DNA of 64,000 nucleotides from contig CANMGS010000002.1 of NCBI GenBank assembly GCA_947497475.1, forward strand, positions 248,001 to 312,000. The letters run 5' to 3'. How positions within the stretch are numbered: the stretch's first letter is position 1; every line of letters begins with the position of its first letter. The position numbers and the translations under genes are program-made. Origin of the DNA: an uncultured Amylibacter sp. (GTDB lineage Bacteria > Pseudomonadota > Alphaproteobacteria > Rhodobacterales > Rhodobacteraceae). A model generated the notes under the pieces. It saw nothing but the letters and a program-made list of their open reading frames with translations, was not told the DNA's origin and made no database searches. Of the stretch, positions 8,112-17,221 are shown piece by piece.

Positions 8112-9080
8112 ATGACCAATATGTCCCGCCGTGTAGCTATGGCTGCCACAGCATCCATGACTGCACTCGCCTCTGTTGGTGCAAGCACAATTCCTGCTCA
8201 TGCAGATCAAACATGGTCTGCCCAGAAAAAGTTTGTTGAGGTTTACGGTAACAAAATGGCCTATATCGAACGTGGAGAAGGACGCCCAATTGTATTCATT
8301 CATGGCAATCCAACATCCTCTTACCTATGGCGAAATATCATCCCACACCTTGAAGCCCAAGGCCGTGTGATCGTTCCTGATCTAATGGGGATGGGGGACA
8401 GCGATAAATTACCTGAAAGCGTAGAGGACCGTTACCGACTTGTCAGTCACACAAAATACTTTGCAGAGTTCATGCGTCAAATCGGTGCTGGTGATGAAGT
8501 AACGTTGGTTCTGCACGATTGGGGCGGTGCTGTAGGGTTTGATTGGGCATTCCATAACCAAAGTGCGTTGCGTGGTATCGCATATATGGAAACCTTTGTG
8601 AAATCCTTAGACTGGGAAGATCTGCCAGAAAGTTTTCACCCAACATTGAAAGCTGTACGTTCCGAAGAGGGGCTAAAACTGGTTCTAGAAGAAAACATGT
8701 TCATCGAAGGCATGTTGCCTGGTGTCACAGGCCGTGATTTGACCGAAGAAGAAATGACAGAATACCGCCGCCCATACCTGAATGCAGGTGATGATCGTTT
8801 GCCAACAATGCAATGGGCACGCGAAGTCCCTCTTGGTGGATCTCCAGCGGATGTTGCTGAACGCATTGATAATTATTCAGAATGGTTGAAGACAAGCGCA
8901 GTTCCAAAATTGTTTGTAGATGCTGATCCAGGCGTTTTCATCACTGGCAAAACACGTAAGTTTGCACGCAGCTTGCCAAATCAAACCTATGCACAAGCAA
9001 AGGGACTTCACTTCATGCAAGAAGATGATCCAGATACCATTGGTACTGCGATATCCGCATTCGTAGCTGGATTAGAATGA
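8112..9080 (+). CDS. Exported haloalkane dehalogenase (alpha/beta hydrolase)
   Basis: The start at ATG 8112 has AAGGAGAT before it and gives 322 residues. The N-terminus MTNMSRRVAMAATASM with a hydrophobic stretch and an AHA-D cleavage site (about residue 31) looks like a Tat or Sec signal peptide, so the mature enzyme should be periplasmic. The catalytic set of subfamily II haloalkane dehalogenases (LinB/DhaA type) is visible: halide-binding Asn66 in HGNPTSSYLWR, nucleophile Asp136 and Trp137 in LHDWGGAVGFDWA, acid Glu160 in YMETF, and His300 in KGLHFMQED. The predicted reaction is hydrolysis of a carbon-halogen bond to alcohol plus halide. It is regulated by the divergent MarR protein. The physiological substrate is unknown. 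Confidence 0.9.
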   Translation: MTNMSRRVAMAATASMTALASVGASTIPAHADQTWSAQKKFVEVYGNKMAYIERGEGRPIVFIHGNPTSSYLWRNIIPHLEAQGRVIVPDLMGMGDSDKLPESVEDRYRLVSHTKYFAEFMRQIGAGDEVTLVLHDWGGAVGFDWAFHNQSALRGIAYMETFVKSLDWEDLPESFHPTLKAVRSEEGLKLVLEENMFIEGMLPGVTGRDLTEEEMTEYRRPYLNAGDDRLPTMQWAREVPLGGSPADVAERIDNYSEWLKTSAVPKLFVDADPGVFITGKTRKFARSLPNQTYAQAKGLHFMQEDDPDTIGTAISAFVAGLE

Positions 9081-9211
9081 CACATTAATGAGGGCGGGTT
9101 TGTTTCGCCATCATTGCATAATTTTGAATACCACGATTGATATAATTCCTGTGTTGGCCCTATAATGAAATAGGGTCAATGCTTGCCAATTTTCAATGAA
9201 AGCCATGGAAT

Positions 9212-10099
9212 ATGTCAGAACAGTTCAAAGGTATTGCTGCGATGGTATTGGCTTGCACCATCTGGGGTTTATCTGCGCTCTATTACCGTGAAATCGGGCA
9301 TATACCCCCGTTAGAAGTGTTAAGCCATCGCACATTATGGTCGCTGGTTTTTTTACTTGCGCTATTGGCCTATTCCAAACGCTTGGGCGAAGTGATGCAG
9401 GTGCTTGTGCAAAAACGCGCGCTGCTTATCGTTGCGATTGCAGCCCTGATGATTTCAATCAATTGGTTTGCCTATATTCTGTCGGTACAGATCGGCCGCT
9501 TGGTTGAAAGCTCGCTGGGCTATTACATATTCCCACTGGTTGCCGTCGCCCTTGGATATTTATTCCTTGGCGAGCGTTTGAACCGCTTACAATGGGTTGC
9601 TGTGGCTATGGCATTCACAGCCGTGGTTTTGTTGACCGTTGGTTTGGGGGTGGCGCCATGGATATCCTTGATCCTTGCCATCACTATGGGGCTTTACGGT
9701 TTGAGTAAAAAGTCACTTGGATGCGGGCCAGTGGTTTCCGTTATGTGTGAAGTCATCCTTTTAGCACCCTTAGCCTTACTTTGGTTGTACGGAGTACACA
9801 CACTGGGTTGGCAAGGATTGGTCGGGCGTGACGGTGGTTTCTTCGGGCAGGGATGGGATACTGTATTGCTGATGCTGGCAGGGCCATTAACCGCTGGGCC
9901 GCTTGTATTGATGTCTTATGCAATGAAACGCTTGGCATTAGGGACTGTTGGATTGGTTCAATATCTCAACCCAACACTCCAATTTGGCGTAAGCGTTCTA
10001 ATCTTTATGGAACCTTTTACACAATGGCACTTCATCGCCTTTGCGATTATTTGGACGGCATTGGTGCTTTATTCCTACCAATCCATCCGCCAGCCCTAA
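9212..10099 (+). CDS. rarD: EamA-type transporter RarD
   Basis: This 295-residue protein has ten predicted membrane helices in two EamA repeats. Landmarks are ACTIWGLSALYYREI near the start, SHRTLWSLVFLL, NWFAYILSV, ESSLGYYIFPLVAVALGYLFLGERL in the first repeat and TAGPLVLMSYAMKRLALGTVGLVQYLNPTLQF in the second. These are the conserved features of RarD, a drug/metabolite superfamily member first linked to chloramphenicol sensitivity; substrate is unknown. A short inverted repeat CCCTAT/ATAGGG (9158-9175) lies upstream. The 3' end overlaps the opposing glxA-like gene by four bases. Confidence 0.88.
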   Translation: MSEQFKGIAAMVLACTIWGLSALYYREIGHIPPLEVLSHRTLWSLVFLLALLAYSKRLGEVMQVLVQKRALLIVAIAALMISINWFAYILSVQIGRLVESSLGYYIFPLVAVALGYLFLGERLNRLQWVAVAMAFTAVVLLTVGLGVAPWISLILAITMGLYGLSKKSLGCGPVVSVMCEVILLAPLALLWLYGVHTLGWQGLVGRDGGFFGQGWDTVLLMLAGPLTAGPLVLMSYAMKRLALGTVGLVQYLNPTLQFGVSVLIFMEPFTQWHFIAFAIIWTALVLYSYQSIRQP

Positions 10100-11076
10100 G
10101 CAGCCAAGGTTTTACGGTTTGCAAAGCTGTCACTTTTAGATGGCTGCATCCCATAATGACGTTTGTACCACCGCGAGAAATGTGATGTGGATGTAAACCC
10201 ACAAGCCATTGATATATTGATCAAGCTCATATCCGTTTGCGCAATCAAACGACGTGCTTTTTCCAAACGAAGTGTCATGTAGTACCGTTTTGGTGGGCAA
10301 TCCATATAGCGGCTGAATATCCGCTCTAATTGGCGCACGGACACATTGATACTTGCTGCCAACTCCGCAGGTGTCAGCGGGAACTCCAGATTGTTTTCCA
10401 TATGTGTAATTGCATCTGCCAAACGTGCATTCCGGATGCCAAAACGACCCGTTAATGAAATGCGTTGACGATCATCTTCGCTGCGCGAGGAGACGTAAAC
10501 CAGTTGATCAGCAACATCACGCGCTGTTTCACCATCATGATCCGTTTCCACAATGTTCAGCATCATATCTATTGTGGCGGTTCCACCTGCACAGGTGAAA
10601 ATGGACCGTTCCGTGGTGTATATCTGATTAACCAGATCAATATCAGGGTAGCATTCCTTAAACGCATCCTGACTTTCCCAATGCAATGTGCATTTTTGGT
10701 TATTTAACAACCCAGCAGCCGCCAAAAGATATGTTGCCGTGTCCAATGCCGCAATTCTTGGGCGTTTCATGCTTTCGCGGCGCACCCAATTCACCAATGT
10801 TTTGGATTGATGCTGTGGGTTGTCCACGCTGCTTAAAAGCATAATGAAATCTTGACGTTTCACAGGGTATAAACCGCTGCTCACAGCAATAGGTATACCA
10901 CAAGCGCTGGTAACGACATCGCCTGTTTCACTGATCAAAGACCATGTATAAGCCTGTCTTTTTAAAATACGATTGCATGTATTCAGAACTGACATAGCAT
11001 TTGACAAACTGGACTGAGAAAACCCTTCCGTCAAAACAAAGATGAAATGACAACTATCATATTGAATACGATCCAT
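10096..11076 (-). CDS. GlxA family AraC-type transcriptional regulator
   Basis: I choose ATG 11076 because GGAGGG lies seven bases before it, giving 326 residues. The N-terminal two thirds is a DJ-1/PfpI-like domain (about 8-185) that lacks enzyme activity in this group and is thought to bind small ligands. The C-terminal AraC domain (about 215-315) has two helix-turn-helix motifs: LTPAELAASINVSVRQLERIF and LINISMACGFTSTSHFSRWYKRHYG, with the classic PKRYYMTLRLEKAR between. Related regulators in alphaproteobacteria control carnitine, betaine, arginine or polyamine metabolism. The target cannot be read from the neighbours, which are an exporter gene and a divergent LysR gene. Confidence 0.88.
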   Translation of the reverse strand: MDRIQYDSCHFIFVLTEGFSQSSLSNAMSVLNTCNRILKRQAYTWSLISETGDVVTSACGIPIAVSSGLYPVKRQDFIMLLSSVDNPQHQSKTLVNWVRRESMKRPRIAALDTATYLLAAAGLLNNQKCTLHWESQDAFKECYPDIDLVNQIYTTERSIFTCAGGTATIDMMLNIVETDHDGETARDVADQLVYVSSRSEDDRQRISLTGRFGIRNARLADAITHMENNLEFPLTPAELAASINVSVRQLERIFSRYMDCPPKRYYMTLRLEKARRLIAQTDMSLINISMACGFTSTSHFSRWYKRHYGMQPSKSDSFANRKTLAA

Positions 11077-11187
11077 TGCTAAACCCTCCACACTCATACT
11101 CTCTTAAGTTTCGGAGATATTAACGAAGATTAATCAGTTTAAAAATATTATTGATTTGTCATTATCAATCGGTTTATTCGATTGAAT

Positions 11188-12048
11188 ATGAATCAATTGC
11201 TTATAAGAACCTTCCTTGATGTGCTTGAAACGCGCAATTTTAACCGTACTGCTGATAGGTTGAATATTACACAATCCACAGTCAGTGCACGCATCAGACA
11301 ATTGGAAGAAGAGCTTGGAGCGCGTCTGTTTGAACGCGGGCGCGGTGGTGCCGAACCCACGATTTCTGGTATCAGGTTTGAGACGCATTGCCATTCTATG
11401 CTGAACCTTTGGGGGAACGCGAAACGTGATGTAGAGCAAGGTGGGAATAAACTTAGTCGCCGTCTTTATATCTCGGCGCAATACAGTTTGATCCGTTCCT
11501 TTTTCTTAGATTGGATTGATGACCTCCAAGAAGCAGTGCCCGATCTTGCAATGCACATCGAAATCAACTTTTCATATCAAATTCAAAGAGATGTGCTGTC
11601 AGGTGTATGTGATATTGGCCTGCTATTTGCCCCACAATACTTGCCAGATTTGATCGTATCAGAGGTGGGCAGTGACGAATACATTATGGTTTCAACCACG
11701 GCTGAATACCTACACGATGTCCGCATCGAGGATTATATCAAGGTGGCTTATACCGAATATTTTACACGTCATCATGACGAACAACTCGCGCATCTAAGTT
11801 ACCCAGCCTTAAGTGCGGGTAATGATGATTTTGCCGTCGAACAATTAAAGCGGCGTGGTGGTACGCTGTATTTACCAAGCTACGTGATGAAAAGTGTGGC
11901 TGACACAATACCGAACTTAAAAGTGGTCAAAGATGCACCAGTTATCCCACAACCGCTTTATTCCATGGTGCACATTCGCAAACGTAATGATCCGCATGTG
12001 GTTGCTGCTTTGAAAGAGTTAAAAGCATATACAGAATCGTGGTCGTGA
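11188..12048 (+). CDS. LysR family transcriptional regulator
   Basis: From ATG 11188 (a TTG at 11182 is in frame) the protein has 286 residues. The N-terminal winged helix-turn-helix reads FLDVLETRNFNRTADRLNITQSTVSARIRQLEEELGARLFERG, a textbook LysR domain. The effector domain spans about residues 90-285. Only 111 bases separate it from the divergent AraC-type gene, so the promoters probably overlap. The 3' end directly abuts the stop of the opposing LOG-family gene. Target genes are unknown. Confidence 0.9.
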   Translation: MNQLLIRTFLDVLETRNFNRTADRLNITQSTVSARIRQLEEELGARLFERGRGGAEPTISGIRFETHCHSMLNLWGNAKRDVEQGGNKLSRRLYISAQYSLIRSFFLDWIDDLQEAVPDLAMHIEINFSYQIQRDVLSGVCDIGLLFAPQYLPDLIVSEVGSDEYIMVSTTAEYLHDVRIEDYIKVAYTEYFTRHHDEQLAHLSYPALSAGNDDFAVEQLKRRGGTLYLPSYVMKSVADTIPNLKVVKDAPVIPQPLYSMVHIRKRNDPHVVAALKELKAYTESWS

Positions 12049-12612
12049 TTAATCTGTAAGATCTCGTTTCAATTGGGCGAACAAAGAATCGGTATCATTA
12101 AAATCCTTTAAAAAATCTCGAAACGATGGATCTGCAAATCCATGTGCAATTTGATGTTCGATCAATGTAATAAGAGGGTCCCAGTATCCAGAAACGTTTA
12201 ACAAGTAGATTGGTTTTTCGTGCTGTTCCAATTGTGCCCATGTTAAAACTTCAAACAGTTCATCCAATGATCCAGGGCCACCAGGCAAAGTGATGATTGC
12301 ATCACAGTTCATAAACATAACTTTTTTACGTTCATGCATGTTCTCGGTAACGATATATTGGGTGAGATCAACTTTGCCGACCTCCCATTTCACCAAATGT
12401 TCTGGAATGACCCCCATAATGTCGCCATTTGCAGCCTGAGTGGCATTTGCAACAGTACCCATAAGACCGACATCACCTGCACCATACACAAGACGCAAAC
12501 CTTCATCGGCGATGCGTTTACCGATCTCTTTTGCGGCATGTTCGTATTCGGGCATATCCCCACTACGCGACCCGCAAAAGATACAGACTGATTTTTGGAT
12601 GGGTTTTGACAT
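12049..12612 (-). CDS. LOG family protein (TIGR00730, cytokinin riboside 5'-phosphate phosphoribohydrolase type)
   Basis: This 187-residue Rossmann-fold protein starts VCIFCGSRSG, the family's N-terminal signature. The active-site region PGGPGSLDELFEVLTWAQLEQHEKPIYLLN corresponds to PGGxGTxxE, with Ser in place of Thr. Homologs cleave the ribose-5-phosphate from cytokinin nucleotides or from AMP. In bacteria a general nucleotide-salvage role is as likely as hormone production. It is divergent from the LysM gene. Confidence 0.9.
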   Translation of the reverse strand: MSKPIQKSVCIFCGSRSGDMPEYEHAAKEIGKRIADEGLRLVYGAGDVGLMGTVANATQAANGDIMGVIPEHLVKWEVGKVDLTQYIVTENMHERKKVMFMNCDAIITLPGGPGSLDELFEVLTWAQLEQHEKPIYLLNVSGYWDPLITLIEHQIAHGFADPSFRDFLKDFNDTDSLFAQLKRDLTD

Positions 12613-12701
12613 GCGGGCACCTTAGTTAACGAAAATCTGTTTTTGATTTGATGTCTGATTTGTGTAACATGGTGACGACATAAGCTGTAAAGGGCAAGGG
12701 T

Positions 12702-13730
12702 TTGGCGACATCATTATCATCAGGTTTGGCAATAGCAGGGGCAAGTGCCGTTGTGGTTGTGGCAATGGTAACGGCTTATAATGTGATTGTTGATGATCCC
12801 GTTGTTTCAAATGAGCCCGCTGGTTTGGCAGCACAAAACGTATTGATTGCCCCACCTGACCCTGTTGTTGCTGAAGAACCTACAGCAAAAGCAGTTACAT
12901 TACCCAGCTTTGACGTAGTTCGTATCGACGAAGCAGGTTCCGCTGTTGTCGCAGGAAAGGCTGCTGCAAACACGACTGTAAGTGTGCGTTTAGACGGCAA
13001 TGAAATCGTCAAAACCCAAACAGATGCAAGCGGTGCTTTTGTAGCTTTATTTGACCTCGCTGCGGATACAGACCCGCGCGAACTTTCCTTGATCTCTATT
13101 GATGACACGGGCTCTGAATTGGCTTCTGCTGACCAAATCTTGGTCATGCCTGTGGAACCAGATACAGAAGTCGCTCCAAAGATTATCTTGGCAAAGCCAG
13201 AAAGCGTAGAGGTGATTAAACCCGAGGTCAAAGTGGCAGAAGCAACAGTTACCGAAACATCGGAAAAGACCAACAAAACGCCCCTTTCTTTAGATACAAT
13301 CGTTTATGATGATGTGGGTGATGTAATTGTGGCGGGAAGTGGTAATAGTGACGATTTTATCCGTATATATCTTGATAACAAGCCTAATAAAGTTGAAAAA
13401 GTACAAGAAAATGGCCAATGGAAAATCACACTCAATGATGTTCCTGAAGGAATATACGCTTTAAGAGTAGACACGATTGATGCCGCAGGAACCGTCAAAG
13501 AACGCGTTGAAAGTCCTTTCAAAAAAGAGGCTGCAAATACGGTTGTCGCATCCAATAAAAGTAAAGCGACCAACGTTACAATTCAACCGGGCTTCACCCT
13601 TTGGCAGCTTGCCGAAAACCGTTATGGTGACGGCATACGTTATGTCCAAATCTTTGAAGTTAATCGCGATATTATCAAAGACCCCGATCTGATTTACCCA
13701 GGTCAAATTTTTGATCTGCCATCCCAATAA
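12702..13730 (+). CDS. LysM peptidoglycan-binding protein with N-terminal membrane anchor
   Basis: The most plausible start is TTG 12702, with AAGGGCAAGGG upstream; no ATG fits. The 342-residue protein has a hydrophobic anchor (about 8-27), then a long acidic, Ala/Val-rich region. That region contains two related segments (about 70-145 and 195-265) resembling Ig-like or carboxypeptidase-regulatory beta domains, each with VVAGxxxxxxxVxxxLD. The C-terminal LysM domain (about 288-340) reads IQPGFTLWQLAENRYGDGIRYVQIFEVNRDII, then YPGQIFDLP. It should sit in the periplasm bound to peptidoglycan. Roseobacters usually have such a protein, but its function is not defined. Confidence 0.85.
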   Translation: MATSLSSGLAIAGASAVVVVAMVTAYNVIVDDPVVSNEPAGLAAQNVLIAPPDPVVAEEPTAKAVTLPSFDVVRIDEAGSAVVAGKAAANTTVSVRLDGNEIVKTQTDASGAFVALFDLAADTDPRELSLISIDDTGSELASADQILVMPVEPDTEVAPKIILAKPESVEVIKPEVKVAEATVTETSEKTNKTPLSLDTIVYDDVGDVIVAGSGNSDDFIRIYLDNKPNKVEKVQENGQWKITLNDVPEGIYALRVDTIDAAGTVKERVESPFKKEAANTVVASNKSKATNVTIQPGFTLWQLAENRYGDGIRYVQIFEVNRDIIKDPDLIYPGQIFDLPSQ

Positions 13731-13790
13731 GTTTTAGCTCTGGTCAATCCTGTTTTAGCGACCTAAGTAAGTTAGACAGGAGACAGCAGT

Positions 13791-15620
13791 ATGCCATCTA
13801 CAATCACAGAAACGGACGTGAATAAAGAACAAGCCATGCGGGTGATCCACAAAGTGATCCCATACCTGTGGCCAGCCGATAAAACATGGGTCAAAGTACG
13901 TGTAGTACTGGCTCTGATCGCATTGTTCGTTGCTAAAATTGTAGGCGTGGCAACTCCATTCTATTTTAAAGCTGCCGTGGATGCTATGGCGCCAGAAAGT
14001 GGCGAGCCACAAACGGTCTTTATGCTAACAGCAGGGGCAGTGGGGCTGACGATTGCTTATGGTGTCATGCGTTTGCTTGCTGTTGGCTTTAATCAATTAC
14101 GAGATGTAATCTTTGCCAAAGTGGGTCAACGCGCTTTGCGCCAATTGGCACTGGAAACTTTCCGTCATATTCACGCAATGTCTTTGCGCTATCATATCAG
14201 CCGCAAAACAGGTGGGTTAAGCCGTATTATTGAACGCGGTGTAAAAGGCGTGGAGTTTTTACTGCGTTTTATGTTGTTTTCGATCGGCCCATTAATCCTA
14301 GAGCTGTTGTTTATCGGCGGTATTCTGTTCTACCTTTTTAATGTTTGGTACCTTGCCGTCGTCTTTGTAACCATTAGCGCATATATCTGGTTCACATTTA
14401 AAGTAACCGAATGGCGTGTCCGCATTCGCAAAGAAATGAATGATCTAGACACGGATGCGAACCAAAAAGCAATTGATAGCCTGTTGAACTTTGAAACAGT
14501 TAAGTATTTTGGCGCAGAAGAACGCGAAGCAATGCGCTATGACGAAAGCATGCGTGGGTATGAGCAAGCGGCACTAAAAACCAACTACACACTCGGTTTC
14601 TTAAACTTCGGCCAGTCTTTCATCATCACCATCGGCCTTGTGCTAGTGATGGTGATGGCTGCAATCGGTGTGGAGCGTGGTGATTTAACTGTCGGCGACT
14701 TTGTCATGGTCAACGCCTACATGATCCAAATCACTATGCCTTTGAATTTTCTTGGCACAGTTTATCGCGAAATTCGCCAAGCTTTGGTCGATATGGGCGA
14801 AATGTTTGACCTGTTGGCACAACCGGCCGAAGTCACAGACAAAGCAGATGCCAAAGCATTGAAAATCAGCAAAGGTGAAATCCATTTTGATAACGTTGAT
14901 TTTGCCTATAATGAAAACCGCGGTATCCTTAAGAAGCTGAATTTAAAAGTGAAACCTGGGCAAACCGTTGCTGTGGTTGGCCCCTCAGGTTCGGGTAAAT
15001 CCACCATTGGGCGTTTGTTGTTCCGTTTCTATGATGTGGGCACAGGCGCGTTGCGCATTGATGGGCAAGACGTGCGTGACATCACGCAAAACAGCCTGCA
15101 TGCGCAAATAGGGATCGTTCCACAGGACACTGTGCTGTTCAATGATACTGTGGGTTATAACATCGCTTATGGTCGTGCAGGAGCATCTCAGGCTGACATT
15201 GTCGAGGCCGCAAAAGCCGCGAAAATACATGACTTTATCATGAGCCTGCCAGATGGATACCAAACCACAGTGGGTGAACGCGGTCTAAAACTATCTGGCG
15301 GCGAAAAACAACGTGTAGGTATTGCGCGGACATTGCTTAAAAACCCACCGATATTGTTGTTGGACGAGGCCACATCTGCACTGGACACCGAAACTGAGCG
15401 CGACATCCAAGAAAGCTTGCGTCAAATGGGCGAGGGGCGTTCCGTGATCACCATCGCACACCGTTTGTCGACGGTTGTAGATGCCGATCAGATCATTGTT
15501 CTGGAAGAGGGACACGTGACTGAACAAGGCACACACGACGAACTTTTGGCCCGTGACGGACGCTACGCCACCATGTGGCACCGCCAGTTGGCAGATGAAG
15601 ATGAAGCTAAAGCAGGATAG
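13791..15620 (+). CDS. Atm1-type ABC exporter (heavy metal / glutathione conjugate)
   Basis: This 609-residue half-transporter has six membrane helices (about 30-330) fused to a nucleotide-binding domain. The ATPase motifs are Walker A GPSGSGKST (about 397), signature LSGGEKQRVGIARTLLKNP (about 501) and Walker B ILLLDEATSALDTETE (about 521). The membrane part has the Atm1/HMT1-like YHISRKTGGLSRIIERG and NFETVKYFGAEE segments. Family members in mitochondria and alphaproteobacteria export glutathione-linked sulfur species or metal complexes, supporting cytosolic Fe-S assembly or metal tolerance. GACAGGAGA precedes the ATG. It appears to be its own transcription unit. Confidence 0.92.
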   Translation: MPSTITETDVNKEQAMRVIHKVIPYLWPADKTWVKVRVVLALIALFVAKIVGVATPFYFKAAVDAMAPESGEPQTVFMLTAGAVGLTIAYGVMRLLAVGFNQLRDVIFAKVGQRALRQLALETFRHIHAMSLRYHISRKTGGLSRIIERGVKGVEFLLRFMLFSIGPLILELLFIGGILFYLFNVWYLAVVFVTISAYIWFTFKVTEWRVRIRKEMNDLDTDANQKAIDSLLNFETVKYFGAEEREAMRYDESMRGYEQAALKTNYTLGFLNFGQSFIITIGLVLVMVMAAIGVERGDLTVGDFVMVNAYMIQITMPLNFLGTVYREIRQALVDMGEMFDLLAQPAEVTDKADAKALKISKGEIHFDNVDFAYNENRGILKKLNLKVKPGQTVAVVGPSGSGKSTIGRLLFRFYDVGTGALRIDGQDVRDITQNSLHAQIGIVPQDTVLFNDTVGYNIAYGRAGASQADIVEAAKAAKIHDFIMSLPDGYQTTVGERGLKLSGGEKQRVGIARTLLKNPPILLLDEATSALDTETERDIQESLRQMGEGRSVITIAHRLSTVVDADQIIVLEEGHVTEQGTHDELLARDGRYATMWHRQLADEDEAKAG

Positions 15621-15701
15621 GTTGAGCCTCTGCTTTCAATGTAAACTTACCAAATCAGCGATCTGTAAATAGATATTGATCGTGTTTTGCGGTTATATAA
15701 A

Positions 15702-16004
15702 TTACTCGCCGCTGCCACGGTATTCTCGGTAATAGTCACGAACAATCTTTTTGACTGTACAGTATGGGTAATCTTCTTCGCGCCAAGCTGTATCGCTACT
15801 GTTACCTGCACCTGCGCCTGGGTTTTCTTCGTTTCTGAAACTAAAATAACCATCTTCTAGTGCTTTAAAACGACCCCGCGCAGTGCTTCCGTCATCAAAA
15901 TACACTCTAAGTGTTCTACGTTCGCCGTCTCGGACTGCATTCATCCAAGTGCTGGCTGCATGAACCATTTCTTTGCGGTCATCACATTTGCTTTGCTTTT
16001 TCAT
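15702..16004 (-). CDS. Hypothetical protein, 100 residues
   Basis: I do not recognise a family. The protein is charged and soluble-looking, with a segment RRTLRVYFDDGSTARGRFKALEDGYFSF that resembles a small SH3-like beta barrel, and a C-terminal basic-aromatic tail (KKIVRDYYREYRG). It has no signal peptide or membrane helix. The ATG at 16004 follows GAGGAAAG, and codon use resembles neighbouring genes, which supports it being real. Confidence 0.6.
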   Translation of the reverse strand: MKKQSKCDDRKEMVHAASTWMNAVRDGERRTLRVYFDDGSTARGRFKALEDGYFSFRNEENPGAGAGNSSDTAWREEDYPYCTVKKIVRDYYREYRGSGE

Positions 16005-16127
16005 TCTATACTTTCCTCACCAATATATGCCCTAAAATATCTATTGGGCTCTTTTATTAGGCGAAGTGTAGCATAAAAATATGACTTAGATCACGACTTA
16101 GCGAATTAATCAGTTGTTTGGAGGTAA

Positions 16128-16502
16128 TTAAAAACCATGCATATGTTTTGCCCATTGAATGGCAATCACCATGCCTTTCATACGGGGAAGTATGATAAGG
16201 GCTAATACCACGGCTACAAAAGAGAGAACCAAGAAGAGTGCCATATTTGAAAGCGCAGTATATGAAATCAATATATGTGCTAAAAAACCAACCAAATGGG
16301 CAACGAATAGGATTGTCAGATAGGCTGGGCCATCATCCGCACGTTGGCAGCTTAAATCTTGACCGCATACAGAACAGCTGTCGTGAACCTTTAGGTATTT
16401 ATACAAAAGAGGACCTTCAGAGCAGTTTGGACACTTAAGAGCCAAACCATCTTTGACAGCTGCTTTGAAATTACGATCTTCGGTTTGTACAGTCTCGGTC
16501 AT
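16128..16502 (-). CDS. DUF983 family membrane protein with zinc ribbon
   Basis: The 124-residue protein carries two CxxC pairs, LKCPNCSEGPLLYKYLKVHDSCSVCGQDL (about 23-51), forming a zinc ribbon. This is followed by GPAYLTILFVAHLVGFLAHILI and a second helix pair in the membrane. This is the complete DUF983 layout, common in alphaproteobacteria. The role is unknown. A strong plus-strand AAGGAGGT lies just upstream at 16519 but faces the other way and is not its ribosome binding site. Confidence 0.88.
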   Translation of the reverse strand: MTETVQTEDRNFKAAVKDGLALKCPNCSEGPLLYKYLKVHDSCSVCGQDLSCQRADDGPAYLTILFVAHLVGFLAHILISYTALSNMALFLVLSFVAVVLALIILPRMKGMVIAIQWAKHMHGF

Positions 16503-16865
16503 AATATGATCATTTCATAAGGAGGTAATATTTATCCGAGTATCGGTGTTATCGCGCTAATGTACATGCACAATAAAGTCGCATCATTTCGTGCATATTG
16601 GGCATGCGAAATGGGCCGTTTGAATGTCTCATCTGGCTTTCATATATCTGGGTTTGTAATGTTTATGTATAAGAAAGGTGGCGCCACCGTGTGTGGATGA
16701 AAAGCCGAACAGGGTTGTAAATCCTGCACCTAATGTAACTGTTATTTCGGTGGTTTTCGCATTTGGTGCTGTCACACACCCTTTGAAAACCCGTGAACCA
16801 CTTTTGTCGACGCGGTATTTATACCCTGTAAACTGTTATAGATTTATTAGGGGTGCGTACGCTGA
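16503..16865. other. Intergenic region without an assured gene
   Basis: This stretch of 363 bases contains an orphan AAGGAGGT on the plus strand (16519-16526) and a small perfect palindrome GGTGGCGCCACC (16678-16689). A 56-codon frame starting at a non-standard ATT (16530) ends at 16700, but its protein matches nothing I know. I would not annotate a gene here. Confidence 0.4.
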
Positions 16866-17213
16866 TCACAGATCATCCCAATTGCTTAGGTTCTTTCTGC
16901 TTGCCGTGAATTTATAAAAACACCCCATAATAAGGCCAAAGATCATACCAGCAAAGCCTGCTGCGGTAATGGCTTCGGAATATGTTTTGCCTTCTCCGCT
17001 CCAAACAAACACCCACATAGCCAGACCCCAAGCAACGGTAAACCAGATGCCCATAGAAAATGTGTTCTTATAAAAGGTATTGTAATGCGGCGGACGTGAT
17101 TGCGATCCAAAGTGCTTGGATATTCTATGACCCACAGGCAAATAATGTGCTTTGCGAATGCCACTGGCCTCTAATTCGGCCAGTGCTTTTTGGTATTTTT
17201 CTTCGTAGCTCAT
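16866..17213 (-). CDS. DUF6404-like small membrane protein
   Basis: The protein has 115 residues. The N-terminus YEEKYQKALAELEASGIRKAHYLPVGHRI is followed by RPPHYNTFYKNTFSMGIWFTVAWGLAMWVFVW and a second helix (about 80-102). This matches my memory of the DUF6404 pattern (E-K-x-x-x-A-L-x-E-L near the start, PPHY before the first helix). No function is known. It lies eight bases behind the stop of the RND permease gene on the same strand, so it is probably the last gene of the efflux operon. Confidence 0.65.
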   Translation of the reverse strand: MSYEEKYQKALAELEASGIRKAHYLPVGHRISKHFGSQSRPPHYNTFYKNTFSMGIWFTVAWGLAMWVFVWSGEGKTYSEAITAAGFAGMIFGLIMGCFYKFTASRKNLSNWDDL

Positions 17214-17221
17214 AACAGCCC

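Noticed and set aside
16678-16917. 79-codon GTG-start frame
   Set aside because: It runs into the opposing DUF6404-like gene, has no ribosome binding site and no recognisable protein features.
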